A stretch of DNA of 64,000 bases from Evansella caseinilytica (GCF_900107275.1 NZ_FNPI01000001.1:620001-684000), one strand, 5' to 3'; positions 8,485-16,456 are shown, counted from the stretch's first letter. The notes: generated from the sequence alone by a model not told the origin. Program-made: numbers and translations.

Positions 8485-9360
8485 GTGGTGCTTGAAAATA
8501 CAGAGAGTCCAATATTGATTACCGGGAAAAGCGGACAACTATCCACGGCGTTGCAAGCTGGTTGTGCTGCCCGTGGATTGCCGTATATTGCTCTCGGCCG
8601 CAAGGAAATGGATATTACCAATAAGGTAAAGGTGGAAGCGACCGTTCGCAGCATTGCACCGGCTGTCATTTTACATACAGCCGCGTTGACCGATGTGGAT
8701 GGTGCCGAGCGGGAGCCGGAACGCTGCGTGGACATCAATGTTCGGGGGACGCAGCACCTTCTCGAAGCAGCGGCAGCAGTCAAAGCCTCCTTCCTTTATA
8801 TCAGCAGCGACTATGTTTTTCGCGGGGATGGGCAGCTCCCGCTGGCAGTTGATGCTGCTCCGTCGCCGGTCAATCAATACGGATTCACGAAGTGGCTCGG
8901 CGAAGAAGCGGTGAAGGCATATCCGTACCCGTGGTGGATTGTGAGGACATCGTGGTTATTCGGAGGAAAGGGAAAACATTTTGCAAGAACAATAGCGGAG
9001 CAGGCGCTTAAAGAAAGAAAAATTTCCGTCGTCGACGACCAATGTGGCGCGCCGACTTATGTTACCGATCTTGCAGAAACGATTTTTTTCATCCTTGATA
9101 AATCTCCGGGGATCTATCACGCGGCCAATCGCGGCCACTGCTCAAGATGGGAATGGGCGCAATATATTTATTGGCGAGTGGGGAGGGAGCCATCCCATGT
9201 CGACCGTATCAATTCCCGGCAAAGAAAACAGGAAGCGAAGCGGCCGGCTTACTCGGTCCTTGATTTATCCAAGCTTGTGGAGAGCAGCATTCCGCAGCTA
9301 AGAGATTGGCAGGCTGCCGTTGACGATTATTTGGCATTGGAAGGGTGGTTGGATGATTGA
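8485..9360 (+). CDS. spsK: dTDP-4-dehydrorhamnose reductase (SpsK/RmlD-like)
   Basis: 291 residues of the extended short-chain dehydrogenase family. The N-terminal ILITGKSGQLSTAL is the NADPH-binding glycine motif, HTAALTDVDGAE is the RmlD-type loop, and QYGFTKWLGEE holds the catalytic YxxxK pair. The C-terminal RPAYSVLDLSKL matches the RmlD ending. It should reduce dTDP-4-keto-rhamnose to dTDP-rhamnose. The start is one of two adjacent GTG codons (8485 or 8488) after AAGGAGGAGG. It overlaps the RmlC-like gene by eight bases. No dTDP-glucose 4,6-dehydratase (RmlB/SpsJ) lies between SpsI and this gene, so that step must be encoded elsewhere. Confidence 0.9.
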   Translation: MVLENTESPILITGKSGQLSTALQAGCAARGLPYIALGRKEMDITNKVKVEATVRSIAPAVILHTAALTDVDGAEREPERCVDINVRGTQHLLEAAAAVKASFLYISSDYVFRGDGQLPLAVDAAPSPVNQYGFTKWLGEEAVKAYPYPWWIVRTSWLFGGKGKHFARTIAEQALKERKISVVDDQCGAPTYVTDLAETIFFILDKSPGIYHAANRGHCSRWEWAQYIYWRVGREPSHVDRINSRQRKQEAKRPAYSVLDLSKLVESSIPQLRDWQAAVDDYLALEGWLDD

Positions 9361-9808
9361 AGGTGTGAGCGAGAAAAAGCTGATAAAGCATGTGGATGAC
9401 CGAGGTTATTTGATGGAGCTTCTCCGGGATGATGACGGCTTGCTGGAACGCTTCGGGCAGGCATCGGTATCCATGAGTTACCCGGGGGTGATTAAGGCGT
9501 TTCATTATCACCGTCATCAGGATGACATCTGGTTTTTTCCTTCCGGCAATGCACAAGTTGTATTGTTTGATCTTCGTGAAGCGTCCACTACGCACAAAGA
9601 AACAAATGTTTTTTTCATGGGAGAGGAAAATCCTGTCTTGCTGCTGATTCCGAAAGGCGTTGCCCATGGATACCGAGTCCTTGGGAATCAGCCGGCAATG
9701 ATCGTTTATTTTACAACGTCATCGTATCGCCGGGAGGCTCCGGATGAATACCGGATCGCCTGGGACGATCCGCTGATTGGATTCGATTGGACGACAAAAC
9801 ATCGTTAA
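9353..9808 (+). CDS. spsL: dTDP-4-dehydrorhamnose 3,5-epimerase-like cupin (SpsL/RmlC-like)
   Basis: 151 residues; the ATG at 9353 is inside the end of the upstream gene and is preceded by GAAGGGTGG. The protein is a single cupin barrel: GVIKAFHYHRHQDDIWFFP corresponds to the RmlC segment with the catalytic His, QVVLFDLRE to the DxR pair, and LLLIPKGVAHGYRVLG to the second conserved strand pair. It would epimerise C3 and C5 of dTDP-4-keto-6-deoxyglucose. It is somewhat shorter than enteric RmlC (about 180 residues), as B. subtilis SpsL is. Order SpsI-SpsK-SpsL differs from the canonical rml order and keeps the sps order minus spsJ. Confidence 0.86.
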   Translation: MIEGVSEKKLIKHVDDRGYLMELLRDDDGLLERFGQASVSMSYPGVIKAFHYHRHQDDIWFFPSGNAQVVLFDLREASTTHKETNVFFMGEENPVLLLIPKGVAHGYRVLGNQPAMIVYFTTSSYRREAPDEYRIAWDDPLIGFDWTTKHR

Positions 9809-9814
9809 GAAAGT

Positions 9815-11131
9815 GTGCTGATGAGAATGAAACCGAAAATCTCGGTAATATTAACAAGCTACAACAAGCCGGAAACTGTTGGCAAAGCAATCAAAAGCGT
9901 ACTAAATCAAACGTATGATAATTGGGAATTGCTTATTATGGATGATAATTCCCGTCAAGAAACAAAGGAAAAAATAGAGAAGTATTTGAATGACAGCCGT
10001 ATTTCTTTTTTTCAAAGTGCCGTACGCAATGACCAACGCTATTTGACAACGCGCTATGCGACGCTGATCAATGAAGCTTTGGAAAAAGTAAGCGGACGCT
10101 ATATCACGTATTTGACGGACGATGATTATTACTTGCCGCAGCGATTTGAACGGATGGTGAGCTATTTTCAGCGAAACAGGAAGGCAAAAATTTGCTATTC
10201 GATGCAGCAGGTGGTGCATATCGATGAAAAGGGTGACACCGTCATGGAAACGGTTCGGCGGACTTCCGGCATGTTACGGAAAGCATCTTTTTTAGTCGAT
10301 CACTGCTCCGTCATGCATGAAGCGTCATTATTAAAAAAAGTGTACGAGAAATTCGGTTCCTACTGGGATGACGACGCCAGAAACTGGAATCACGGCGATG
10401 CCGCTTTCTGGGACCGCTTGACGTGCTTTGCCTGCTTCCATCCGGTTAATCAAATTCTCGATGTTAATTTAAAAACACCATATTCCTTCCAGATCTTAAA
10501 CACGTATTTACCGTGGGAGCTGCCGGAGGGACTGGTCGTTACGAGTCAGGGGGGGAATAAATTCGTCATCGAAAGAGAAAAAAGACGGTGGCTGTCGCCG
10601 GCAATGACAGGAAAGCTTGCGTTGGACGATCATGACATTATTGTCCCTGACCCGCTTTTATACCGCTACCGTCCGGGGGAAAGGGTGGATGACCGCGTGT
10701 TTGAAACTGGCAAATTTCCGAGCGGCACCGTCCTAACATACAATCAGACGAAGGAACGGCTTTATTTGATGGAAAAGGGAAGGCGGCGATTAGTGCCTTC
10801 TTTAAGTGTTGCTGATAAATATTGTCTGGCGGAGAAAGCGGTGGTTGTTTCCCCGTTTATTTTAAGCGAAATACCGGAAGGCAGCCCGCTGTCATTAGAA
10901 ATGTGTACCGCGGCGGATCTCCCGGAAGGAAAATTTTTTGAGTTTTATGGAAGATATTTTGTGGTGATGAACGGGAAACTGTGCATTCTCAACAGGAAAA
11001 TGGCGGACAGATTACATCTCGATAAAGCAAGGCTTCCGAAAATAAACGCCAGGGAATACAAGCGTTGCCCTAAAGGAAAGGAATTGGGGTGGAATGGCTC
11101 GAGAAGCGGGCAGCGGCGGAAAAAAAGTTAA
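9815..11131 (+). CDS. cgeD: CgeD-like glycosyltransferase (GT2) with C-terminal repeat region
   Basis: 438 residues; GTG 9815, ATG 9821 and ATG 9827 are all possible starts. Residues 8-240 are a GT2 (GT-A) domain: KISVILTSYNKPETVGKAIK, the nucleotide-binding IMDDNS, and the metal-binding TDDDYYLP near 101-107. The length and whole layout resemble B. subtilis CgeD, a sigma-K-controlled protein affecting the outermost spore glycans, including the segments LTSYNKP, TARYATLIN-like and DHCSVMHE. Residues 250-415 form three tandem repeats, each a basic strand pair (REKRRWLSP, KGRRRLVPS, NGKLCILNR) followed by a PxG/PEG turn; they probably bind the acceptor or the spore surface. The gene ends the sps-like run and is followed four bases later by a 21-nt repeat array. 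Confidence 0.87.
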   Translation: MLMRMKPKISVILTSYNKPETVGKAIKSVLNQTYDNWELLIMDDNSRQETKEKIEKYLNDSRISFFQSAVRNDQRYLTTRYATLINEALEKVSGRYITYLTDDDYYLPQRFERMVSYFQRNRKAKICYSMQQVVHIDEKGDTVMETVRRTSGMLRKASFLVDHCSVMHEASLLKKVYEKFGSYWDDDARNWNHGDAAFWDRLTCFACFHPVNQILDVNLKTPYSFQILNTYLPWELPEGLVVTSQGGNKFVIEREKRRWLSPAMTGKLALDDHDIIVPDPLLYRYRPGERVDDRVFETGKFPSGTVLTYNQTKERLYLMEKGRRRLVPSLSVADKYCLAEKAVVVSPFILSEIPEGSPLSLEMCTAADLPEGKFFEFYGRYFVVMNGKLCILNRKMADRLHLDKARLPKINAREYKRCPKGKELGWNGSRSGQRRKKS

Positions 11132-11135
11132 TACA

Positions 11136-11261
11136 GACGGAATTAATTGAAAAATCGACTGGAAAAAAATCAATCTTGACGGAATTCCCGTTCAAACCGA
11201 CGGGAAAAAGTTCAAATTAGACGGAATAAATTGAAAAAGCGATGAAAAAATAACGAATCAT
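11136..11261. repeat. 21-nt-period GACGGAAT array (copy 1)
   Basis: Unit starts are at 11136, 11157, 11178, 11199, 11220 and 11241, exactly 21 bases apart. Each begins GAC[G/T]GGAA or GACGGAAT (last unit GATGAAAA) followed by an A/T-rich tail. The array starts four bases after the cgeD stop codon. Relatives with the same head and period lie at 15,726-15,809, 40,316-40,440 and 55,196-55,445, always directly behind a stop codon. Confidence 0.85.
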
Positions 11262-11267
11262 ATGCCC

Positions 11268-11388
11268 CAATTCCGCCTAAGTACCGTTCACGTCCTGCGC
11301 CTTAAGCTTGCTCGATGCAAATTTGCCAGTTGAACCACAAGCACATTCAAGTTGCATTTGATGAGGAACGGTGGAATGTCCCACCCGC
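11268..11388. repeat. Solo copy of the AATTCCGC...GCGGAAT-type inner module
   Basis: CCCAATTCCGCCTAAGTACC at 11268 onward, TTCACGTCCTG, TCGATGCAAATT, AAGTTGCATTTG and GGTGGAATGTC match in order the module nested inside the composite elements at 23,232-23,512 and 62,849-63,170. Here it stands alone, without the GTTCAAAAAG ends. It lies between the convergent cgeD-like and cgeB-like genes. Confidence 0.75.
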
Positions 11389-11390
11389 AG

Positions 11391-12443
11391 TTACGAAAGT
11401 AATTCCTTGTTAATCACGGAGATCAGCTTCCGGACTCTTGAGGTAAATGTGTGGAGCTTCAAGGAATCTTTGTATGTGGCCGCAACCAACTGCTTTCTTG
11501 CCTTGACATCATCAAGGAGGACAGCGATTTTTTGCAGACATTCTTCTTCAGTATGGAACACCGGGATGGAGCCGGCGGAAGGAAAAAGCCGGCTGATATT
11601 CCTTGTATGATCAACGACCTGTGCAGCTTTACAGCCGGCGATTTCAAATAAGCGATTATTCGGACTGGAAGCGTGAATGTCTGCTTCACGATTATTCCTA
11701 TTTTCAGAAAAAGAGACTCTATTTGTACTGCCATTCCTCCGTCGCCAGCGGATCGCTTTGTTATTATTCATCGTTTCATTGAGAGAGCGGTGAGTATTGA
11801 TCACCACTTTGCTTGTTGAATAATAATAGGCTACCTTTTCCGGAGGAATCCAGTAATTGATGAGTTGAAGTCGGGAATTTTTTATGCTGTGCAAGGCATA
11901 TGACCATTTTCCGCCAATCACTTGGATGTTCCATGATGTTTCTTTCAGCAAGTATTTCATCAATTCCACCCGTTCCTCATAGGGATAACCGACGAGGCAA
12001 ACATCGGCTTGATACAGACTGCCTTCCGGCTTTTGCGGGCAATAGATTTTTTCGTCAAAACCAAGGGGAAGATAAGTGACGTGCTGATGGCCTGCTTGCT
12101 GATAAAAATGGACCGCATTTTTCTCCACGGTAAAAATAGCATGGAAATGATCAATGATTTTTACAGTGTCATGAATATAATAAGGATCTTCACAAAACCA
12201 ACCTGCTTTTGGCAACGGCAGCGACGATAGTGCGGGAATGATTTTGTCGCTCCGCCCGTTACCAATCAGCGTAAACAAAAATGCCGGCGCTTCTTCTGAA
12301 ATCGCAACTGCGATCTGCTCCGGCGTTGAGTTGGCACTCAGTGTAACTGGCGTCCAGCCCGCAGCCGTAAAAGCCCGGATAATTCCTTCATCAAAATAAT
12401 GGTATATTCCTCCATAGGAAGAACGAATATACAAAAATTTCAT
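11391..12443 (-). CDS. cgeB: CgeB-like spore-maturation glycosyltransferase
   Basis: 350 residues of the CgeB family of GT-B-like proteins. The start MKFLYIRSSYGGIYHYFDEGI, then GWFCEDPYY near residue 85, FTVEKNAVHFY near 105, VTYLPLGFDEKIY near 125 and CLVGYPYEERVELM near 150 are family landmarks; SPNNRLFEIAGCKA near 265 is the C-terminal donor-side motif. A basic stretch (KAIRWRRRNGSTNR) before SPNNR looks like a local insertion relative to the family pattern. In B. subtilis CgeB is made late in sporulation under sigma-K/GerE and affects spore-surface glycan. The gene starts nine bases after the stop of the frameshifted coiled-coil gene, so they form one operon. Confidence 0.87.
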   Translation of the reverse strand: MKFLYIRSSYGGIYHYFDEGIIRAFTAAGWTPVTLSANSTPEQIAVAISEEAPAFLFTLIGNGRSDKIIPALSSLPLPKAGWFCEDPYYIHDTVKIIDHFHAIFTVEKNAVHFYQQAGHQHVTYLPLGFDEKIYCPQKPEGSLYQADVCLVGYPYEERVELMKYLLKETSWNIQVIGGKWSYALHSIKNSRLQLINYWIPPEKVAYYYSTSKVVINTHRSLNETMNNNKAIRWRRRNGSTNRVSFSENRNNREADIHASSPNNRLFEIAGCKAAQVVDHTRNISRLFPSAGSIPVFHTEEECLQKIAVLLDDVKARKQLVAATYKDSLKLHTFTSRVRKLISVINKELLS

Positions 12444-12452
12444 GTGCGCGTC

Positions 12453-13152
12453 CTAAATGGCTGTTAAGGAGATCGTATTTAAAGCCGGGATTCCCTGCTG
12501 AAATTCTTTCGTATATAGGAAGCCCTCGATAATGTATTGCCGGTGTTCTCCTGATGAAGGAATTGTCAGGTTGAAATTGGAAAAAATCATTTTTTCCCGA
12601 GGATTCAATGCTTTTACATGCAAAGGTGCAAGCCAGTGCTCGCCCTTTTCTTTGACCGTTTCCCGCCAATTATTTTGCGCATAAACCCATTCTTCCACGG
12701 AAGCAAAGAGACTGTCATTGGGCTGTTCCTGCATTCTGATTTTCCCGCCTAGCAAAACCCCTTTGCTCGGACGAATCCGCAGGCAAATGACCGGTTGATG
12801 CAACGGTCCCGTGCCGGTGTTTTCCGCCGTGAAATTACCGACGATTTGTATCGCACTCTCTTCCTCGCTGTCGGCCGGATGCTTTGGAAGAAAGACAGAG
12901 TAGCTGAAGAACGCTGTTGCCGCCGTCACGGAAGGAGCGGGAGCAGGGGTTGCTTTTTTTTTCTTCCTCAACGATTGCAGGTGAATTCGTTGCCGGTGCT
13001 TGTATATGAACTTCCTTCAATTTTTCATTCAGCTTTTGTACTTGTTGTTTATATTTTTGCGTTTCAGATTGATAGTGAATGATTTTTTGCTTTAATTGAA
13101 TGATCTGATCATCGGTACTTAGTAATGTCCGCTTCTTATATTTCGGCTTCAT
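12453..13152 (-). pseudogene. Coiled-coil protein gene broken by a frameshift in an A9 tract
   Basis: The 5' part (from ATG 13152, AAGGAGAG ahead) encodes a basic coiled coil, QIIQLKQKIIHYQSETQKYK, followed by a Pro/Ala linker and EEEKKS. After a run of nine A in the coding strand (forward T-run 12954-12962) the frame shifts; the following 160 residues (ATPAPAPSVTAATAFFSYSV onward to the stop at 12453) are open in another frame. A one-base change in the run would restore a single protein of about 230 residues. The N-terminal coil resembles that of the protein at 14230-15717 (LQQKILHLQSEVTKYRHL). It is directly upstream of the cgeB-like gene. It may be a true pseudogene, a slip-prone on/off switch or a sequencing error. 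Confidence 0.75.
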
Positions 13153-13287
13153 TGCTGATCTCTCCTTACACGATAAATTTACTTTTATTTTTATGCATGC
13201 AGGCAGTAAGAAAGAAGGGAGATCACAAAATTTCTGCGTTCATCCGGTGACGCGTGGAGAGAGAAACGACCTGGAAACGGCTTTCCA

Positions 13288-13330
13288 CATAGTAGAAAGC
13301 CAGTTATGAGTGGATTTCTCATAGCTGGCT
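13288..13330. repeat. Hairpin related to the core of the GTTCAAAAAG element family
   Basis: AAGCCAGTTATGAG pairs with CTCATAGCTGGCTT around a TGGATTT loop. The same hairpin (GCCAGCTATGAGTGGTTTTC) is the inner stem of the elements at 59,138-59,440. It lies between two minus-strand genes and could also act as a terminator for the gene at 13,379, though no T-run follows on that strand. Confidence 0.5.
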
Positions 13331-13378
13331 TAGGTCGAACGGGAGTCGTTAGTGTTTGAACATGGCCGATAATCGATG

Positions 13379-14059
13379 CTAATGGTTTGCAGGAGGAAAA
13401 ATTTCCGGACATTGCGGCGGGAAAGTGATTTCTGGGCATACTCTTTCAATAGGAAGGATAATATCTTCACGAGGTTTGCACAGACGGCCTTCCACTTCAA
13501 TTTTCACTTCTGCTTCGACTTGAATGGATTGACAAATCAGCAGTTCAAGCGTCAAGTCGATGAATTCTCCGTTGGCACAACAAACTGCGCCGCTGCCGTC
13601 AAAGTCGAATACATGACAATTGATGACAGTTCCTTCCGGAGCACATAATAAGAATCTTTCGAAAATACAATATGAAATAGGTGCGGATACACAAACCGGA
13701 GGAAAGTTAGGGTCAATGCGTAATTCTACGACGAAAAATCCCTGTTTTTTGATTCTCACCAGCTGCAGTTCTGTATCCAGTTCCGGTACGAAGACATCTT
13801 CTCTCAGCCCCACTTGTGAACATTCGATTTCATTTAATGGAATTTCATTTCCATTTTCGTCGGTCGGTATCACTGTAACGATAAAATCCTCATTAGGTCC
13901 AAGCAGTTCACAAGGATTATCGTCTGGAGTGCCATTACAAGTAAAGGCTAAGTCAGCTAATCCGTTCACTCCGTTGAAGTTATATTCCTTATTAACTTGC
14001 CTCGTTACCCAATCATAAACTTTATCCACACGGATACAGAGTGATTCTAAGTTGGACAT
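13379..14059 (-). CDS. Cysteine-containing spore-coat-like protein of unknown function
   Basis: 226 residues, acidic, with a dozen cysteines and no signal peptide. The N-terminus SLCIRVDKVYDWVTRQVN and the later FLLCAPEGTVINCH and QSIQVEAEVKIEVEG segments recur in the protein at 30695-31567 (as CIHTRKIYDSVFF, LLLCAPKGTKITF and VVEAEANVKIVV), but in a different order. I do not know a named family. The promoter at 14106-14132 is an excellent sigma-K match (AC, 16 bases, CATACAATA), placing expression in the mother cell late in sporulation. A cysteine-rich, disulfide-linked coat or exosporium subunit is the likely role. It is divergent from the coiled-coil repeat gene at 14230. Confidence 0.75.
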   Translation of the reverse strand: MSNLESLCIRVDKVYDWVTRQVNKEYNFNGVNGLADLAFTCNGTPDDNPCELLGPNEDFIVTVIPTDENGNEIPLNEIECSQVGLREDVFVPELDTELQLVRIKKQGFFVVELRIDPNFPPVCVSAPISYCIFERFLLCAPEGTVINCHVFDFDGSGAVCCANGEFIDLTLELLICQSIQVEAEVKIEVEGRLCKPREDIILPIERVCPEITFPPQCPEIFPPANH

Positions 14060-14105
14060 TCCTTATATCATCCCTTCATTATTAATTTTCCTTGGCGGAC
14101 TACTT

Positions 14106-14132
14106 TATTGTATGTATCAAACCATATTTGGT
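14106..14132 (-). promoter_or_regulatory. Sigma-K-type promoter for the gene at 13379-14059
   Basis: On the minus strand AC (14132-14131), a 16-base spacer, then CATACAATA (14114-14106) fit the sigma-K consensus AC-N16/17-CATAnnnTA. The predicted start is about 40 bases upstream of the ATG. Confidence 0.65.
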
Positions 14133-14183
14133 GCAGAGTCCTATGATGTTGGGCGGCAGTCAGGCAAGTTTTGTGATTTGCAT

Positions 14184-14192
14184 CATATGATA
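14184..14192 (+). promoter_or_regulatory. Sigma-K-like -10 box for the repeat protein gene
   Basis: CATATGATA fits CATAnnnTA and lies 38 bases ahead of the start codon at 14230. No AC is found at the correct -35 distance; GerE-dependent promoters often lack one. It is divergent from the promoter at 14106-14132. Confidence 0.45.
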
Positions 14193-14229
14193 GGGATAAA
14201 AGACTATGTTTTTTTAGGGAGGAGATCGT

Positions 14230-15717
14230 GTGGAGAAAAAGTTGAGCCGCTTGGACAAAGTTCAATTACAACAGAAAATTCTTCACCTTCAATCCGAAGT
14301 GACGAAATATCGCCATCTGGCCGAAGCGCAGAAAAATAAATATAACTATCAAGTGTTTGATGAAATGAAGCAGCAGATGGAGAATTATGAAGGAAGGAAT
14401 AGAATACTGGAGGAAAGCTTTAAAACCTTGTATCAGGAAATCCAGCGCATTGACGGATTGCTGGAAGAGATGAAAGCGGTGGACGAAGCGTTACAGGAAA
14501 AAATTAGTTCATTGAAAAAAGCAGACAAGAAGGCAAAAGCACCAGCGGCGGAAGCTGTAATGACAGACAGCAGCCAGGAACGAACAGTGGAAACAGCGTC
14601 GTCAGAGAACAATCAGAAAAGAACAGCGAAAACAGTGTTGGCAGAAAGTAATCAGGCAGGAGTAGCAGAACCAGCATTGGCAGAGAACAATCAGAAAAGA
14701 ACAGCGAAAACAGTGTTGGCAGAAAGTAATCAGGCAGGAGTAGCAGAACCAGCATTGGCAGAGAACAATCAGAAAAGAACAGCGAAAACAGTGTTGGCAG
14801 AAAGTAATCAGGCAGGAGCATCAGAACCAGCGTCGTCAGAGAACAATCAGGAAGGAACAGCGAAAACAGTGTTGGCAGAAAGTAATCAGGCAGGAGCATC
14901 AGAACTAGCGTCGTCAGAGAACAATCAGGAAGGAACAGCGAAAACAGTGTTGGCAGAAAGTAATCAGGCAGGAGCATCAGAACCAGCGTCGTCAGAGAAC
15001 AATCAGGAAGGAACAGCGAAAACAGTGTTGGCAGAAAGTAATCAGGCAGGAGCATCAGAACTAGCGTCGTCAGAGAACAATCAGGAAGGAACAGCGAAAA
15101 CAGTGTTGGCAGAAAGTAATCAGGCAGGAGCATCAGAACCAGCGTCGTCAGAGAACAATCAGGAAGGAACAGCGAAAACAGTGTTGGCAGAAAACAGTCA
15201 AGAAGAAGCGGTGAAAATTGGAGCGGCAGCAAGTGGGCAGAAAGAAGCTACGTCGACAGTGAGCAGTCAGGGAGAGGCAGTGGAAATTGATTCGGCGGTG
15301 AGCAATAAGAAACGTGCAGCGGAAACAGTATTGGCAGTAAGCGGCCAGGGGGAAACAGCAGAAAAGGGATTGACAGCGGGGAAACAAGAAGAAACAACAG
15401 AAACAGCATTGGGAGAGAGCGCGCATGGAGAAGCGAAAGCGGTAGCAGCAGAAAGCAATCAGGAATCAACAATGATCATTGCAGCGGCAGCGAATAATCA
15501 GGAAGGGGAGGCAATCGCAGCAGCGGACAGTAACGGAGAATCAGCTGTAAAAATTGGAGCGGCAGTAAGTAATCCGGAAACAAAAGGCCGGCAAAAAGAG
15601 GGAGGCCCAAAGCTTCAAGTGAAGGAGAAGAAATCGCGAGAAGATCTTTTGGCCAATCAAGCTGGCTGGTTCAAGAATAATCTTCAGAAAAGCAGTAAGA
15701 AGCATAAAAAAACGTAA
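14230..15717 (+). CDS. Coiled-coil protein with seven 26-residue repeats (spore-surface-like)
   Basis: 495 residues from a GTG after GGGAGGAGA. Residues 1-100 are a long coiled coil beginning EKKLSRLDKVQLQQKILHLQ, similar to the coil of the broken gene at 12453-13152. From base 14608 (residue 127) seven perfect-length 78-bp units encode NNQ(K/E)(R/G)TAKTVLAESNQAG plus a seven-residue variable end (VAEPALA, ASEPASS or ASELASS); a degenerate eighth follows at 15154. Units 4-7 alternate ASEL/ASEP, a 156-bp higher-order duplication. The rest is more diverged Ala/Glu/Ser/Gln-rich repeats and a basic tail. There is no signal peptide or cysteine. Nearly identical units imply recent slippage or recombination, so length should vary between strains. 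Function unknown; a fibrous spore-coat role is inferred. Confidence 0.8.
   Translation: MEKKLSRLDKVQLQQKILHLQSEVTKYRHLAEAQKNKYNYQVFDEMKQQMENYEGRNRILEESFKTLYQEIQRIDGLLEEMKAVDEALQEKISSLKKADKKAKAPAAEAVMTDSSQERTVETASSENNQKRTAKTVLAESNQAGVAEPALAENNQKRTAKTVLAESNQAGVAEPALAENNQKRTAKTVLAESNQAGASEPASSENNQEGTAKTVLAESNQAGASELASSENNQEGTAKTVLAESNQAGASEPASSENNQEGTAKTVLAESNQAGASELASSENNQEGTAKTVLAESNQAGASEPASSENNQEGTAKTVLAENSQEEAVKIGAAASGQKEATSTVSSQGEAVEIDSAVSNKKRAAETVLAVSGQGETAEKGLTAGKQEETTETALGESAHGEAKAVAAESNQESTMIIAAAANNQEGEAIAAADSNGESAVKIGAAVSNPETKGRQKEGGPKLQVKEKKSREDLLANQAGWFKNNLQKSSKKHKKT
14608..15153 (+). repeat. 78-bp coding tandem repeat, seven units
   Basis: Units start at 14608, 14686, 14764, 14842, 14920, 14998 and 15076. 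Units 1-2 are nearly identical, unit 3 is a hybrid, and units 4-5 are repeated as 6-7. All are in frame and free of stops on both strands, which produces a long but spurious antisense frame rich in Leu, Phe and Pro. Confidence 0.95.
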
Positions 15718-15725
15718 AATGCTGA

Positions 15726-15809
15726 TACGGAAAAAAAGATGAAATCGACGGGAAAGTGATCCGAATTGACGGGAAAAATATTATATATGGCGGAAATCCA
15801 ATTTGACTT
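15726..15809. repeat. 21-nt-period GACGGGAA array (copy 2)
   Basis: Units start at 15726, 15747, 15768 and 15789, exactly 21 bases apart, with heads TACGGAAA, GACGGGAAA, GACGGGAAAA and GGCGGAAAT. The array begins eight bases after the stop of the repeat protein gene and belongs with the arrays at 11,136, 40,316 and 55,196. Confidence 0.8.
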
Positions 15810-15864
15810 GAAAGATCTCGTCCGTTTCCGTTTCGGCGCCGTTACCGATTCTCTACGCAGTAGC

Positions 15865-15891
15865 ACATATTCCTTCGATTTTCATAATTTA
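15865..15891 (+). promoter_or_regulatory. Sigma-K-type promoter for the 49-residue peptide gene
   Basis: AC at 15865-15866, a 16-base spacer and CATAATTTA at 15883-15891 match the sigma-K consensus at every defined position. The ATG at 15924 lies 32 bases downstream. Confidence 0.65.
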
Positions 15892-15923
15892 TTATGAAGA
15901 ATCTGAAAGCGAGGAGAACTGGA

Positions 15924-16073
15924 ATGAAGCAGAGACAAACATCAGGTTATACGTTGATTAAAAAAAATGCAGCACCGAAAAGAACACAGCGGAAAACGTG
16001 GACCGGATCGCATTCGACAACGAAATCCCGCGGCTGTAACTGCGGGGGAGCACGAATAAGAAAAAATAAGTGA
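15924..16073 (+). CDS. 49-residue basic Cys-containing peptide, probable spore protein
   Basis: A short gene encoding 49 residues that begins MKQRQTSGYTLIKKNAAPKR, continues through a Thr/Ser/Lys stretch and ends SRGCNCGGARIRKNK. It has about 16 Lys/Arg and no Asp or Glu, so it is strongly basic. Support that it is real: GAGGAGA seven bases ahead of the ATG, and a sigma-K promoter with correct spacing 32 bases further up. Such small basic proteins with a CxC pair fit coat or exosporium cross-linking partners, and could bind anionic neighbours such as the acidic Cys-rich protein at 13379. I do not recognise a named family. It is too short for most gene-length cut-offs and may be missed elsewhere. 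Confidence 0.65.
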   Translation: MKQRQTSGYTLIKKNAAPKRTQRKTWTGSHSTTKSRGCNCGGARIRKNK

Positions 16074-16347
16074 ACAAAAACCGGCAAGCCGGAAGTGGAA
16101 GCAGAAGCTGCAATGCCGGGATAGGAAGATGCGAAGACTGGTTTTGCACCGGTTAAGGCGGTGGAATGGAAAGAAAAATATAAAAATAACAAGCGTTGCT
16201 TATTGCTCGGATGGCTCAAACGGGTCATTTTTTTTGCCCGTTCCTGAAGGCTGTTATTTCAATTTGCTGCCCAAAGTGCCTGACACCTTCTACTTGCCAT
16301 CGCTGCAGGAGGGGGTTCCTCTTTGCATGCAAAAAATAATATGTTAT

Positions 16348-16456
16348 GTGTTTGTTCAAAAAGATCGCTTTTTATCCTTGTTGACCACACGCAATGCAAT
16401 AGGGAAGCCGATGCATTTTTTCGGAAAGTCGGAACTGTTGCCTTTTTGAACATTCT
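16348..16456. repeat. GTTCAAAAAG element, compact and decayed copy
   Basis: TGTGTTTGTTCAAAAAGATC at 16348 onward and GCCTTTTTGAACATTCTCTA at the far end are the inverted termini of the family described at 6099-6260. The core keeps GCAATGCAATAGGGAAGCCG but lacks the inner hairpin. Confidence 0.75.

Noticed and set aside
14504-15232. 242-codon minus-strand open frame rich in Leu, Phe, Ser and Pro
   Set aside because: It is the antisense shadow of the stop-free 78-bp repeats; it has no ribosome-binding site and its composition is dictated by the plus-strand repeat.
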